27,138 nt of DNA, taken from positions 1 through 27,138 of the forward strand of contig JNEM01006627.1 in NCBI GenBank assembly GCA_000697335.1. The letters are read 5' to 3'. Positions 1 to 9,545 of this stretch are shown one piece after another (position 1 is the first letter of the stretch; the number at the start of each line of letters is the position of its first letter). The notes under the pieces were generated by a model. It had not been told where the DNA came from. It ran no database searches and was given only the letters and a program-made list of their open reading frames with translations. The position numbers and the translations under genes were made by a program. The DNA is from Conidiobolus incongruus B7586 (lineage: Eukaryota; Entomophthoromycota; Entomophthoromycetes; Entomophthorales; Conidiobolaceae).

Positions 1-1560
1 TTTTGAAATTTTCAAATATATTTTTTTAATTTTTATTTATTACTTATTTACTCTGAATATATTAAATAAGTGAATAAAGTGAACTTATTAATATATAAAT
101 ATATAGTAAAAATAATAATTTTTTGTATATTATTTTTAATAATGCATCTTAATACTAACAAAGTTTCAATATTATAATATTTTTAATTATAAAAAATCGA
201 AGGAATATCAATAAAAATAAATATATGATAAAAAATATTAATTTTTGTCCAATTATAAATTATTTTTATATTATATAAAAACTGATCAATTTAATAACTG
301 AATTTCTTCAAAAATTTTATTAATATAATTATTATGTTATAGATGCTTCAAGATTATTATCAAATCAATATAGTATTTCAATATAAAGATAAATTAGGTA
401 TATTAGTATATTTATTTATATATATATCAATTTATAAAATTTATAAATTGAATTAAAATTTTTGTTCAATCAAATAATCAGATTAAAGAAAAATTAAGCT
501 GTTGAATAATTATTCAGAAATAATCTATTAATTATAAATTAATAGCGATAAAAATATATCTGCGTTTAGCCGCAATTTTATATTTTTCAAAATAACAAAA
601 TTTATCCATAAGACATATATTTGATATTTTTTTAATTTGATAAAATTTCCGATATAACCAATAGAAGTAATTAATAAATTCTAAATGATATTTATTCTCT
701 TGAAAAATTTGAGAATTTCAAAATAATTGTCGATTAAGATTAATTCACTAATGATAATGATCTACAAGGAGTTGATGTTTTTGGGAATTTTCCAAGAATT
801 TGAGTTAATTAATAAGATAATTGACTAATAATCGAATATTTAGAAAAATAATGCTAATATTTAAAGGTTATTTGTGTTGGTGGGATTTTGATAGAGTGTT
901 ATAGTGTTGGCCTGAATATTAAAATAATTATTAAAAATCAATAAATTAATGATTGGCAATTTGAATAATGATATTTTTTGAAAATTTCAAATTTCGATTA
1001 ATTAATTGACAAAATTAGTAAATATCAATTTAATAATGATAATGATATTGATTTTTCTCTCTTATAAATCATTCCATATAATAACAAAGCAAATATCATC
1101 AAAATATTGCGGATGAAAAAAATGCTTCAAATTCAAAAATTAATTGGTAATATATTAATGGAACCATAAATAATAATCCAGAATTTACCATTAAAAATTA
1201 TTCGAAAATCAAATGTGAATCAATAACAACTAATTGATAAGTATGATATTTAAAATGAAGGGATTGAAAATTTATCTAATTTTCGGTAATAGAATACATT
1301 TTAAAGAGTATTTTATACCTGAAGATTTATAAATATTAATTAAATAAATAAACTTTTGAAAAAATTTTAAAATTTTTCGGTCCGTCAAAATTATGTCAAT
1401 TCGAATTTATTTGAAAATGACTTGTTTACCCTATTAGAAAATCGAATAATTTTCTAACATTCAATTTGTTACTACCAAATTTAGGAAAATTTCTACCAGT
1501 TTTCAATTGGTAAAAAATTAGATATTTCCAAATCTGTTATTTCATTACATCAACTCAAGA
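1..1560. other. AT-rich intergenic left flank
   Basis: No protein gene, tRNA or convincing repeat is visible. The sequence is almost all A and T, with stops in every frame. Two small islands of higher GC stand out. A hairpin-forming stretch at 550-587 has a 9-bp A/T stem, then TGCG/CGCA around a 6-nt loop. A block around 866-915 reads on the minus strand as a short open stretch behind an acceptor-like TTCAG. Neither can be assigned a function. Confidence 0.5.
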
Positions 1561-1565
1561 TCAAG

Positions 1566-1574
1566 TATAAAAGG
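1566..1574 (+). promoter_or_regulatory. TATA box upstream of ketopantoate hydroxymethyltransferase
   Basis: TATAAAAGG lies about 70-80 bp before the proposed ATG at 1645. It is a consensus-quality TATA element in the right place for an RNA polymerase II promoter with a short 5' leader. In such AT-rich DNA TATAAA strings are common, but the trailing GG and the position make this one more believable than most. Confidence 0.45.
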
Positions 1575-1644
1575 CTAATTTCAGAAACTGATGTTCGATT
1601 ATTAATTATCTGATAAATCTAAGATCATTGATAAATAATTGAGA

Positions 1645-2763
1645 ATGAGTTCTTTTGTTAAGCCTAGAGTTTTTAATAATTTGTTGAAAGTTCAGCCCAA
1701 GTTGAGTATTCCTCGTAAGCAAGTTAAAAATTATTCGAGTAGACCTGCCGTTGAAGGTAATTGATTTAATTAAAATTTAAATTAAAATATTCAAAATGAT
1801 TTCAGTTGGTAGCGGAGCTTCTGAAAGAAAAAAGGTCACTGTTCACACCTTGAACAACCTTTACAAGAAGCAAGTTCCTATCACTATGTTAACTGCTTAC
1901 GATTACCCTAGCGGTCTGTGGGTGGAAAAAAGTGAAGCCGATATCTGTTTAATAGGTGATTCGTTAGGTATGGTGGCTTTGGGATATGCCGACACGAGTT
2001 CCGTCACATTGGAAGATATGATTCACCATTCCAAGGCCGCGTTTAGAGGAAGTAAATCTGCTTTTAGAGTTGTAGATCTTCCACTTGGTACTTACGAGCT
2101 GAGACCTCAACTCGCTTTAGAAACTTGTTTTAAAATTATTAAGGAAACTGGAGCTGAGGTAACATTCATCAATATTTTTTATTATGGGATTTAAAATTAA
2201 TGGGTTGGTATTAGGCTGTGAAATTGGAGGGAGGTCATGAACAAACTGGAGTGATTCAAACTTTGACCCAATCTGGTGTTGCAGTGGTTGGTCACATTGG
2301 GTTAACACCTCAGCGTTTGGCACAGTTGGGAGGATTTAGAATTCAGGGCAAGACTGCAGACCATGCAATGCGTTTAGTTGAAGATGCATTGTCAATTCAA
2401 GAAGCCGGTGCAGTCATGATGATTTTGGAATGCATGCCATCTCTCGTTGCTAAAATGATTACTCAACACTTATCCATCCCAACCATCGGCATTGGTGCTG
2501 GACCCTACTGCAGTGGTCAAGTACTTGTCACGCCTGATGCTGTTGGTATGTATGATCGCTTCGTACCCAAATTCTGTAAACAATATGCTCAAATTACACC
2601 CACTGTAGTTGATGCCCTCAAGGACTATAATCAAGAAGTGAAGCATGGACAGTTTCCCGCTCAGGAGCATTCCTACCCTATGGCTCAAGGCGAAGAAGAA
2701 ATTTTTTTGCGCAAATTTAAACAAAGATACCTAAATAATGGCTTGGAATTTGCTAAATTATAA
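1645..2763 (+). CDS. ECM31: 3-methyl-2-oxobutanoate hydroxymethyltransferase (ketopantoate hydroxymethyltransferase)
   Basis: Catalyses transfer of a hydroxymethyl group from 5,10-methylene-THF to 2-oxoisovalerate, the first committed step of pantothenate/CoA synthesis. Model: exons 1645-1756, 1806-2158, 2215-2763; introns of 49 and 56 nt; 337 aa, against about 264 aa for bacterial PanB and 312 aa for yeast Ecm31. Residues 1-36 are basic and hydroxylated (FVKPRVFNNLLK...KNYSSRP) and look like a mitochondrial presequence. The (beta/alpha)8 PanB fold follows: LTAYDYPSG (66-74), LIGDSLGM with Asp89, VVDLPLGTYE with Asp128, VKLEGG with Lys158/Glu160, and ILECMP with Glu227. These match the metal- and substrate-binding and catalytic positions known for E. 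coli PanB (Asp45, Asp84, Lys112, Glu114, Glu181). PTIGIGAG is also present. The start was chosen because exon 1 joins in frame, supplies a presequence, and has A at -3. It appears intact. Confidence 0.95.
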
Positions 2764-2974
2764 ATCTAATTAAATCAAAGATCTATTAAATTACTATCGA
2801 GATAAACTGTAATAATAAATATTTCAAGATTCAATAATATAAAAATTAAATCAATAATTGGTTCTTAAATTAGTAGCGATTAATTGAGAATTATTCATGA
2901 ACAAAACTAAGTAATGATGAAAACCAATTGAAAATATAATATTAATGATAGATATAATAAGATTTTCAGAAATA

Positions 2975-3019
2975 ATTGTCACAGCTCTCAGAGGCATTAC
3001 CGCTGTAAGCTGTGACAAT
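2975..3019. other. strong GC-rich stem-loop directly 5' of the tRNA-His-like gene
   Basis: A perfect 12-bp stem pairs 2975-2986 (ATTGTCACAGCT) with 3008-3019 (AGCTGTGACAAT). A 2x2 internal loop follows, then a second stem with CAG/CTG and GG/CC pairs and one A-G mismatch, closed by a 5-nt loop at 2995-2999. The GC content is far above the surrounding DNA. It ends 8 nt before the tRNA-like sequence. It matches no RNA family I recognise. A box H/ACA reading fails because no ACA follows the second structure at the right distance. It could be a structured RNA co-transcribed with the tRNA, a regulatory hairpin or a decayed palindromic repeat. Confidence 0.5.
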
Positions 3020-3027
3020 AATGATAG

Positions 3028-3098
3028 GCCGTTGTAAGTATTGGATAATATGAAGCGTTGTGGCCGCTCAGACTGCGGTTCGGTTCCGCGCAACGGGA
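3028..3098 (+). tRNA. tRNA-His (anticodon GTG), diverged or possibly decaying
   Basis: A 71-nt sequence folds as a cloverleaf. The acceptor pairs 3028-3034 with 3091-3097, with a G1-G72 mismatch. T8-A9 follow, then a short D arm with the GG pair. The anticodon arm carries GCGTTGTGGCCGC, which is the eukaryotic cytosolic tRNA-His anticodon stem-loop, with anticodon GTG at 3060-3062. The T arm is TGCGG/CCGCG around TTCGGTT, and the discriminator is A, as expected for cytosolic tRNA-His. TTTT at 3101-3104 would terminate RNA polymerase III. Deviations are G instead of the nearly invariant A58 in the T loop (also one mismatch in the B box), the G1-G72 clash, a poor A box and one unpaired anticodon-stem position. 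It could be a functional but odd copy or a young pseudogene. G37 and the overall match argue against a mitochondrial tRNA. Confidence 0.65.
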
Positions 3099-3104
3099 TA
3101 TTTT

Positions 3105-4187
3105 GCACTTTATGTATTCAGAACGCTCTTTTCGATTATTCAATACTTATTATCTTATGATTCATCTTGTATCATTTTTCAACATCATTCTTTTTATCAC
3201 TAATTTTATGTTAATATAATTATTTAATCTATAAATAATTTAGGAATTTTCAAAGAATATGAATCTGGCTTTCCTGTATATAAACAAGTGCCACAACTCC
3301 CAATAATCAAATAGGAATAATTGGTTGGTATAGCTATTTAAACTAACTCAGATAGAACAGATATATCATGAATTTCACTCTAATCAACAAATTTTCAACT
3401 TAATTCCTTTATATAATAATCAAATTTTGATAATTTTACGTGATTATATATCCAAATAGTTGAATTTCATATTAATAAATTGAATAAATTTTAAATCATA
3501 CAAATGATTTTAATTTTGATTTCAGATATTTTAACAAATTGATATTATTCGATATTATAAATTAGATAAGATAATAATTAAATTTATTTATATTTTGAAA
3601 TTTTGTACAATGAAATTATTCTAATTAAACTCAAAAAAATTGAATTAAAAATGGTTATTAAATAGTCCAGGATAATAATTATGTTGCAATAATGGTGTTA
3701 ATATATTGATCATTCTATTACAATACTTTATTAAATAGTCTCAAAAAAGAAATAAAAATAGAAATTTAGTATATTTCAGTGCTTTTTTCTATTATCAGAA
3801 ATCATAATAGTATTTTCTTTTATTAAATCATTAGTTTGAAAGATATAGATTTAATTATATATTAATATATTTAGTTGTTATCAAAATTGAATAAATTAAC
3901 AAAATTAACAAAATTAATAAATCAAATGAAAAAATCCCATAAAATTAGTTTTTCATTTTAAAATTCAAATAGATATTCCATTCAATCAAGAATTTTTTTA
4001 AATTATTAATTCAACAAAAAAATTAAAATAATATTAATATTAATTAGAATTATAAATCAGTTGATATTTGAAAACTTTATTTTATGTTAAATCGGATTTT
4101 GTAGTTATAGTATTTATAGACAGTAATTAAATTCGTTTTAAAAATTAAAGAATTAACAATTATTCATTCCACATAAAATTACCAATA
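3105..4187. other. AT-rich intergenic region
   Basis: No gene is visible. A slightly GC-richer patch at about 3262-3312 contains a TATATA string but no usable reading frame. The rest is AT-rich DNA that must hold the UTP14 promoter; no individual promoter element can be singled out. Confidence 0.5.
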
Positions 4188-7100
4188 ATGGCCAAATCAA
4201 AAAATTTAAAACCCAAATCCAAGAAAAAACTAACAAAAAAAGAACAACAAAGTTTGTTGAACATTTATGAGGATGATTTCGACAGTAATAAAGGAAAGCA
4301 TTTGAGACAGCACAATTTGGACTGGATGTCGGAGGGTGGGGTCGAGCAATACCATGTGGACCATATCAATTCGGAGGACGACGAAGAGATCGATTCCGAC
4401 GACGCTTTCGGCGAGGATGGGCTGAACGATCAGTACAATGCTATGGTGTTGGGATTGAAGGATCGTAAGAGAGAAGCTAAGTTGAAAGGGAAGGGCAAAA
4501 AGAAGACCCAAGAAGATTCTGATGATTCTGACGACGACAGATTCGATAAGGAAATTATTTTGGAGGAGGGAGAAGCCTTTGTCGATTTGTCTACCTTGTT
4601 GGATGATGAATCTTTGGTACCTACTGAAGAGGATTATTTGGATACTAAGCACAAGAAAGTCAAGTATCAAGATTTGGTTGGTGATGCTGATTTGGATGAA
4701 GATGATCAAGATAATTTTAAATTAATAGATTCCGAAGATGAAGACGAGGACGATCAACCTCCCTCAGATTACGAAGAAGATCACGATGATGAACCCTCCA
4801 ATCTCACCAAATTTATTACCAGTTTAGACTCTGACCAAAACAAGAAGAAACTCTTCCTCAATGATCACTCTTCACATCGCAACGAATCCGAATTCAATTT
4901 GGGATCAGCTTACGACGACAACAGTGGCAAACTCGATTTAAAATCATTGTTGAAACCTTTGGAAAATGAATCAGGATTTGATCACCTTCAAACTAAAGTT
5001 CAAGACTTGATGGCTACATCAAAGTCTCAGGTGGCTACCCTCAAAGCCCCCAAGGTCAAACGCATGCAAGAGAAGATCATCCGAACTGCAGCTTACGAAG
5101 AGTCCAAAGAACAAATCAGCCAATGGGAGCCCATAGTCAAAGAGAATAGGGAGAAGGACCACTTGAACTACACTCAGACCGACTCCGCCGACGTTCAGAG
5201 CAAATCCACCAATGTTTTGACGAGTCACCACAAGGTGGAGAACGATATGGAGAAGGAGATCTTCGAAGCATTACAAAGTCACAATATTCAAGATAAAAAC
5301 CTCAAGAATTTTGAAGATTTGCAAACACAGCAGTTAAGCATTAAAGAAGTTAAAGAACGTCAGAAGAAGATGATGCAATTGAGGAATTTGTTGTTTAAGG
5401 AAGAACTCAAGGCTAAGAGAGTTGCTAAGATCAAGTCCAAAGCCTATAGGAAGGTGTTGAGAAAAGAGAAAGCTAAATTGGCTAAATTGCAGCAGGAAGC
5501 GGATGGTGAGAAGGATTTCGAAGATAGTGACGAAGAGGCTACTAAGAATGAAATTGCTCGTGCTAGAGTAAGTAAATAATTTATGCTTATAACGGCTGAT
5601 AACTAATTAATTAACCAGGAACGTATGTCTCTCAAACATCAAAACACTACCAAATGGGCCAAAAACTTGATGAAACATGGTGGTAGAGAAATTGAGGTAA
5701 ATTCACTTAGTAATATTATGGTTATGCATATATTTAACACCAGTTGCAGAGTCATCAAGCCATTACCGAACAATTACAAGAGCACGATAGATTGACTCAA
5801 AAGATCATGGGCAAATCCAACCCTGACGAAGAGTCCGACGATGATTATGATGATTTGGACAACGGCACCATTGATACCAACGACAAGCAACAGGTTATCA
5901 ATTTTGCTTTCAACGAATTGGACAAGATCATCAATGAAGATGATGAAGACCAAAAATCTAACAAAGGCATTATGGGTATGAAATTCATGCAAAAGGCTCT
6001 CGAAAGACAGAAAAAGGAAGCTGAGGAATTGGCCCAACAAGCTCAAGAAGATTTGAGAATGTTGAATAGAGACTCTGACGATGATATCGACGATGCCCAA
6101 AGTGAGAGCGACGATGAGGATTCCAAACACAGACAAGTTGTTCAGGGTAATGAAGGTCGCTTACAATTCTCAGGCACTGGGGCAGCTGCCGAAGATCATG
6201 ACGACTTACCCAGCCAGTCCAAAAAACAGGATAAAAAGAAAAAGAGCAAATCTGCCACTAGCGACAAACCTCAACTCTCCAAGAATGGCACTTACACCAA
6301 AACTGTTGAAGGTTCTGAAGATATTGATAATGAACAATCTTCTGAAACACCAGTCGTTGAGGAAGAATCCAACCCATGGCTGTCTCACCAAGATGAATTA
6401 CCTTTAGCGGGTATCAAGTCCAAGAAAAATCAGGGTGGCCAACTCAGCCAAGCTGAGAAAGCCACCTTGAAGTTGAATAAGGTCAAATCCAGCATGAAGG
6501 ATAAGGACCAATCCAATTTGGCTAATGTTAAAGTGAATGCTCAAAAGACTTTGAGTAATATTATTTATCCTGAAGATGGTGAATATTTGTTATTTATATT
6601 AATATTGCAATGATGTTAATTATTTTTTAGAAAATGTTGAAGATGGTGAAGAACAACCTACAATGGTGCATGCTAGCCAATTAGCATCCTTTAACCAGAG
6701 AGAATTGGTGGAATTGGCATTTGCTAATGACGACGTCGTTCAAGTATGTTAATACCCATACCTTTGTCATATTCTTAACTAATTAGATTTATAGGAATTC
6801 GAAGAAGAAAAACAACAAACTATTGAAGCTCAAGCACCTAAAGATGAAGACATTACACTACCAGGTTGGGGCAGCTGGGGCGGTGAAAAACTCCAACCTA
6901 AAAAGAGATTGTTTAAAGCAGCCAAGCCCGGATCAGGAGTAGATCAGAACAAACGTAAGGATCGCAAACTCAATCACGTGATTATTAATGAAGTACACAA
7001 TCCTAAAGTAAGTTTATACATTATTTATTACCATACCATTTGCTAACAATCGCTTAGTTGGAGAAATACACAGTTCGAGAACTTCCATCCCAATACCGAA

Positions 7101-7249
7101 CCAAAGAAGAGTTTGAGCACACGATGCGTGGCGCAATCGGCAAAGAGTGGAATCCTACGACTACTTACCACAAAGCTATCAAACCCAGAGTCTTGGTTAC
7201 CAAGGTTGGCAAAGTTATCGATCCTATTAAAGCCCCGTTCAAGCAGTAG
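4188..7249 (+). CDS. UTP14: Utp14, U3 snoRNP / small-subunit processome protein
   Basis: Nucleolar component of the 90S/SSU processome needed for 18S rRNA maturation; Utp14 activates the DEAH helicase Dhr1 in yeast. Exons 4188-5567, 5619-5696, 5744-6578, 6631-6743, 6795-7007, 7058-7249, with introns of 47-52 nt, all GT-AG and frame-preserving; 936 aa, close to yeast Utp14 (899 aa). Seen: a Lys-rich N terminus, long acidic stretches (about 60-190), the core AYEESKEQISQWEPIVKENR (about 300-320), the basic RVAKIKSKAYRKVLRKEKAK (about 410-430), and SLKHQNTTKWAKNLMKHG, the family hallmark, in exon 2. Next come a second acidic region, NPWL (about 696), LPGWGSWGG (about 824-832), and the C-terminal VIINE...LEKYTVRELPSQY...FE.TMRGAIGKEWN block. 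ATAATGG is a good start context. The gene is complete and converges on the mitoribosomal gene downstream. Confidence 0.96.
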
Positions 7250-7766
7250 TCGAGGAGTTTATTTTTGTGTAAAATTTGTTATAGAGATTTTATTAATAGA
7301 TATTCATATTTTTAATCAATAAATTATTAATGATTCAATTATTATATATTATATGGTATTTAAAAATGAATATTACAATAAGAAATAAAATTGAATAATT
7401 TGAATTTAATATCACCAAATAATTATGTTATAAATTCCCGTTTGAGTCAAAATATTAGTGATAATTTACTAATAAATATTTTTACATTATATTGATTTAC
7501 CATAATATTTTAATGAAATTTATATTATTTGCCAATTCAAAGATATTGATCGATATAACATTTGTTGAGGAGATTAGCTATATTCATACACTTGAAATGT
7601 ATAAGTTTTTAAGGCTATTGATAATATTTATGGATATGATAAATTTGTATTATATTTTAATCATTTCAAAATGCTCAATACAAATTTGATTAAATAGAAT
7701 TTAATAAATGATAATAAATATATAGAACAATCAATTTAAACAATAATTTATGTTTTATTCCAATAT
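7250..7766. other. convergent intergenic region (3' ends of UTP14 and uS15m genes)
   Basis: About 0.5 kb of AT-rich DNA between two genes that point at each other. It should hold both polyadenylation regions; AATAAA-like strings occur throughout. A weak open frame at 7492-7689 has the composition of random AT-rich DNA and no motif. Confidence 0.5.
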
Positions 7767-8626
7767 TTAATTATGAGATTGTCTAATACTAATTTGACCT
7801 TCTACCATTTCGGGAGTCACACCTAATTCTTTCAAACATACATAATATCTTTCCAAACTTTTGCGCTTTAAATATTTCAAAATTTTAGCTCTCTTATGGA
7901 GGAAATGCTCGTACTTGCGACGATTGTGTAAATCCTTCTTGTTTTGTTTCAAATGGGTTTCCAAGTTGCGGATTTTGAGAGTCCAGATAGCAGCTATTAG
8001 GAAATTAATATATACTAACCTATATGAATATATTGATGCAAAATTTACCTTGAACTTCGGGACTTCCAGTATCACCTTCCTTTCTACCAAAATGTTCGAC
8101 ACATTTTTCAATATTGTAAGCTCTAATACCTTTAGCGTTAGCGGTATTCAAACTTACTAAACGTCTAATGGATTCTGCTTGGTTCTGAATCTTGGTAGGA
8201 TCCAAAGGAACAAAACTACTCAACTGACTCTGTGTCAACACTTTGGGTGTAGTTTCAAACAAAAATTTACGTTCTTTTTCTCCGATTCCATTTTGGTAAT
8301 AGATCTTGTCAGATTTGTTTAATTCATAATTAACTACTTTTTCGGGTTCGTTCATACTTTCCAGTCTGCGTTGAGCTTCCGAAACTAAATCGGCATGATG
8401 GAAACTTTTGGGAGTGGGTAAACTGTTGAAGAATTCGGATTTGGGAGCAGGGTGCTTGGGAGGATCGACTACACAGGGTACAGTACGCTTAGCACTGTGA
8501 CGCGCTAACGCTAAGGTTTGAGTATGGAATCCTCTTTGTCCTAATTTTATTAATCAACATATTGTTTTTCAATATTTAAATTTTGTTGATAATTTTACCA
8601 AATTGAATAAATTGTCTAGGTAACAT
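7767..8626 (-). CDS. MRPS28: mitochondrial ribosomal small-subunit protein uS15m (S15 family)
   Basis: Binds the central domain of the small-subunit rRNA in the mitochondrial ribosome. Minus-strand exons are 8599-8626, 8049-8540 and 7767-7993, with introns of 58 and 55 nt; 248 aa (yeast Mrps28 is 286 aa). The first exon is only 28 nt and starts MLPRQFIQFG, continuing QRGFHTQTLALARHSAKR, a typical mitochondrial presequence. The S15 domain lies at the C terminus: FGRKEGDTGSPEVQ (about 160-173), interrupted by an intron right after the Gln codon, then LKIRNLETHLKQNKKDLHNRR and LHKRAKILKYLKRKSLERYY, which match the bacterial S15 helices including the HxxDxHxRR-type loop. An internal Met further down would drop the presequence, so the upstream start is preferred. 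Confidence 0.93.
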
Positions 8627-9118
8627 ATTATTTCTCTATAATATATATTTAAACAAATAAATCCCTTAAAATTTCTATTATTATTTGTTTTAATAAATAT
8701 ATATTTATATTTTGTATAGATTTATTTTGATTCATAAAAATCGAATAAGGTAAAAATATTTAAATTTTTGAACTATAATCTTTCAGATTATGGGATTTGG
8801 TGTGTTTGGGAAACTGAAGTGAATTTTTTGGTAAGCAAATATGAAAAAATAACATAAGTGAATACAATATTAGTTGAATATGAAATAAGGTTATTAAATT
8901 TAATCGATTATAATAAGATATATAAATATAGAATAGAAAGTATATATTATTTAACCTAAATCATGATTTATATTATGAAAATTATTTTTTAGAAAATTAA
9001 TCAAGTATTAATTCAAGGTATTTGATATAATGAGTAAAATGTAGCAAGTAAATTATAATAGAATAATTAATGGCTTGAACAGCAATGATTTTATTAATAT
9101 AAGTTAAGCTTAAAACGT
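8627..9118. other. intergenic region, promoter side of the uS15m gene
   Basis: AT-rich DNA between the uS15m start (minus strand) and tRNA-Pro (plus strand). An island of higher GC at about 8788-8833 is flanked on the plus strand by TTTCAG and GTAAGC, like a small exon, and is preceded by a 7-bp hairpin (ATAATCT-TTC-AGATTAT). It holds one 15-codon open stretch but no recognisable protein. An AT-rich TATA-like patch lies about 25 nt before the tRNA. Confidence 0.4.
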
Positions 9119-9190
9119 GGCTCGATGGTTTAGTGGTATAATTCTCCCTTAGGGTGGGAGAGGTCCTGGGTTCGATTCCCAGTCGAGCCC
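9119..9190 (+). tRNA. tRNA-Pro (anticodon AGG)
   Basis: Complete 72-nt cloverleaf: acceptor GGCTCGA (9119-9125) pairs perfectly with TCGAGCC (9183-9189), and the discriminator is C, as in yeast tRNA-Pro. The D arm carries AGTGG, the anticodon stem CTCCC/GGGAG encloses TTAGGGT with anticodon AGG at 9151-9153, and the T arm is CTGGG-TTCGATT-CCCAG. Intact A box (TGGTTTAGTGG) and B box (GGTTCGATTCC) promoters are present. There is no intron and no encoded CCA. In eukaryotes A34 becomes inosine, so this tRNA reads CCU, CCC and CCA. Confidence 0.97.
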
Positions 9191-9193
9191 TGA

Positions 9194-9199
9194 TTTTTT
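9194..9199 (+). terminator. RNA polymerase III T-tract terminator of tRNA-Pro
   Basis: A run of six T residues starts 3 nt after the tRNA discriminator base, the standard Pol III termination signal. Confidence 0.8.
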
Positions 9200-9545
9200 A
9201 TTATATCTTCTAACCCATACATTTTTACTAGGCCTTCATCATTCTTGACTTAATGATTGTTATCATAATTATTTAATCTTTTTCGTTTTTTGAATTTATT
9301 TTCTAATGATCTATAACAATATCCACCCACCAAATCTTTACATTATCGTTTAATGATTTCTATTTTTAACTATTTTTCAGTAAAATATGATAATTTAATT
9401 CATTATACTATCTGCTACTTAAAGATTAAATACCGCACTTATTATTAATTTTTAAATTTTCCCATAATTCAACCATTTATCAATTAATTATTTCAAGATA
9501 ATTATCCTAGTCCACTATGAATTATAAATCAGTACAATCACAAAA

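Noticed and set aside
2913-2960. Box C/D snoRNA suggested by ATGATGA
   Set aside because: No CTGA box D at a suitable distance and no terminal stem.
3028-3098. Nuclear copy of a mitochondrial tRNA-His
   Set aside because: The anticodon loop TTGTGGC with G37, the GC-rich stems and the discriminator A are those of cytosolic tRNA-His; no other mitochondrial sequence is next to it.
2975-3104. Box H/ACA snoRNA made of two hairpins
   Set aside because: An ANANNA-like hinge can be found, but it overlaps the first stem and no ACA follows the second structure; the tRNA-His anticodon arm and T arm fit far better.
2851-3108. 85-codon open frame on the minus strand across the hairpin and tRNA-His region
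   Set aside because: It is a by-product of the GC-rich RNA-like sequence; the plus-strand cloverleaf explains the segment and the peptide resembles no family.
4230-6391. Long open frames on the minus strand and in other plus frames within UTP14
   Set aside because: They mirror the acidic and lysine repeats of UTP14; the sense frame carries the conserved family blocks.
7492-7689. 65-codon open frame between UTP14 and uS15m
   Set aside because: Composition typical of random AT-rich DNA, dominated by Ile, Tyr, Leu and Phe, with no motif.
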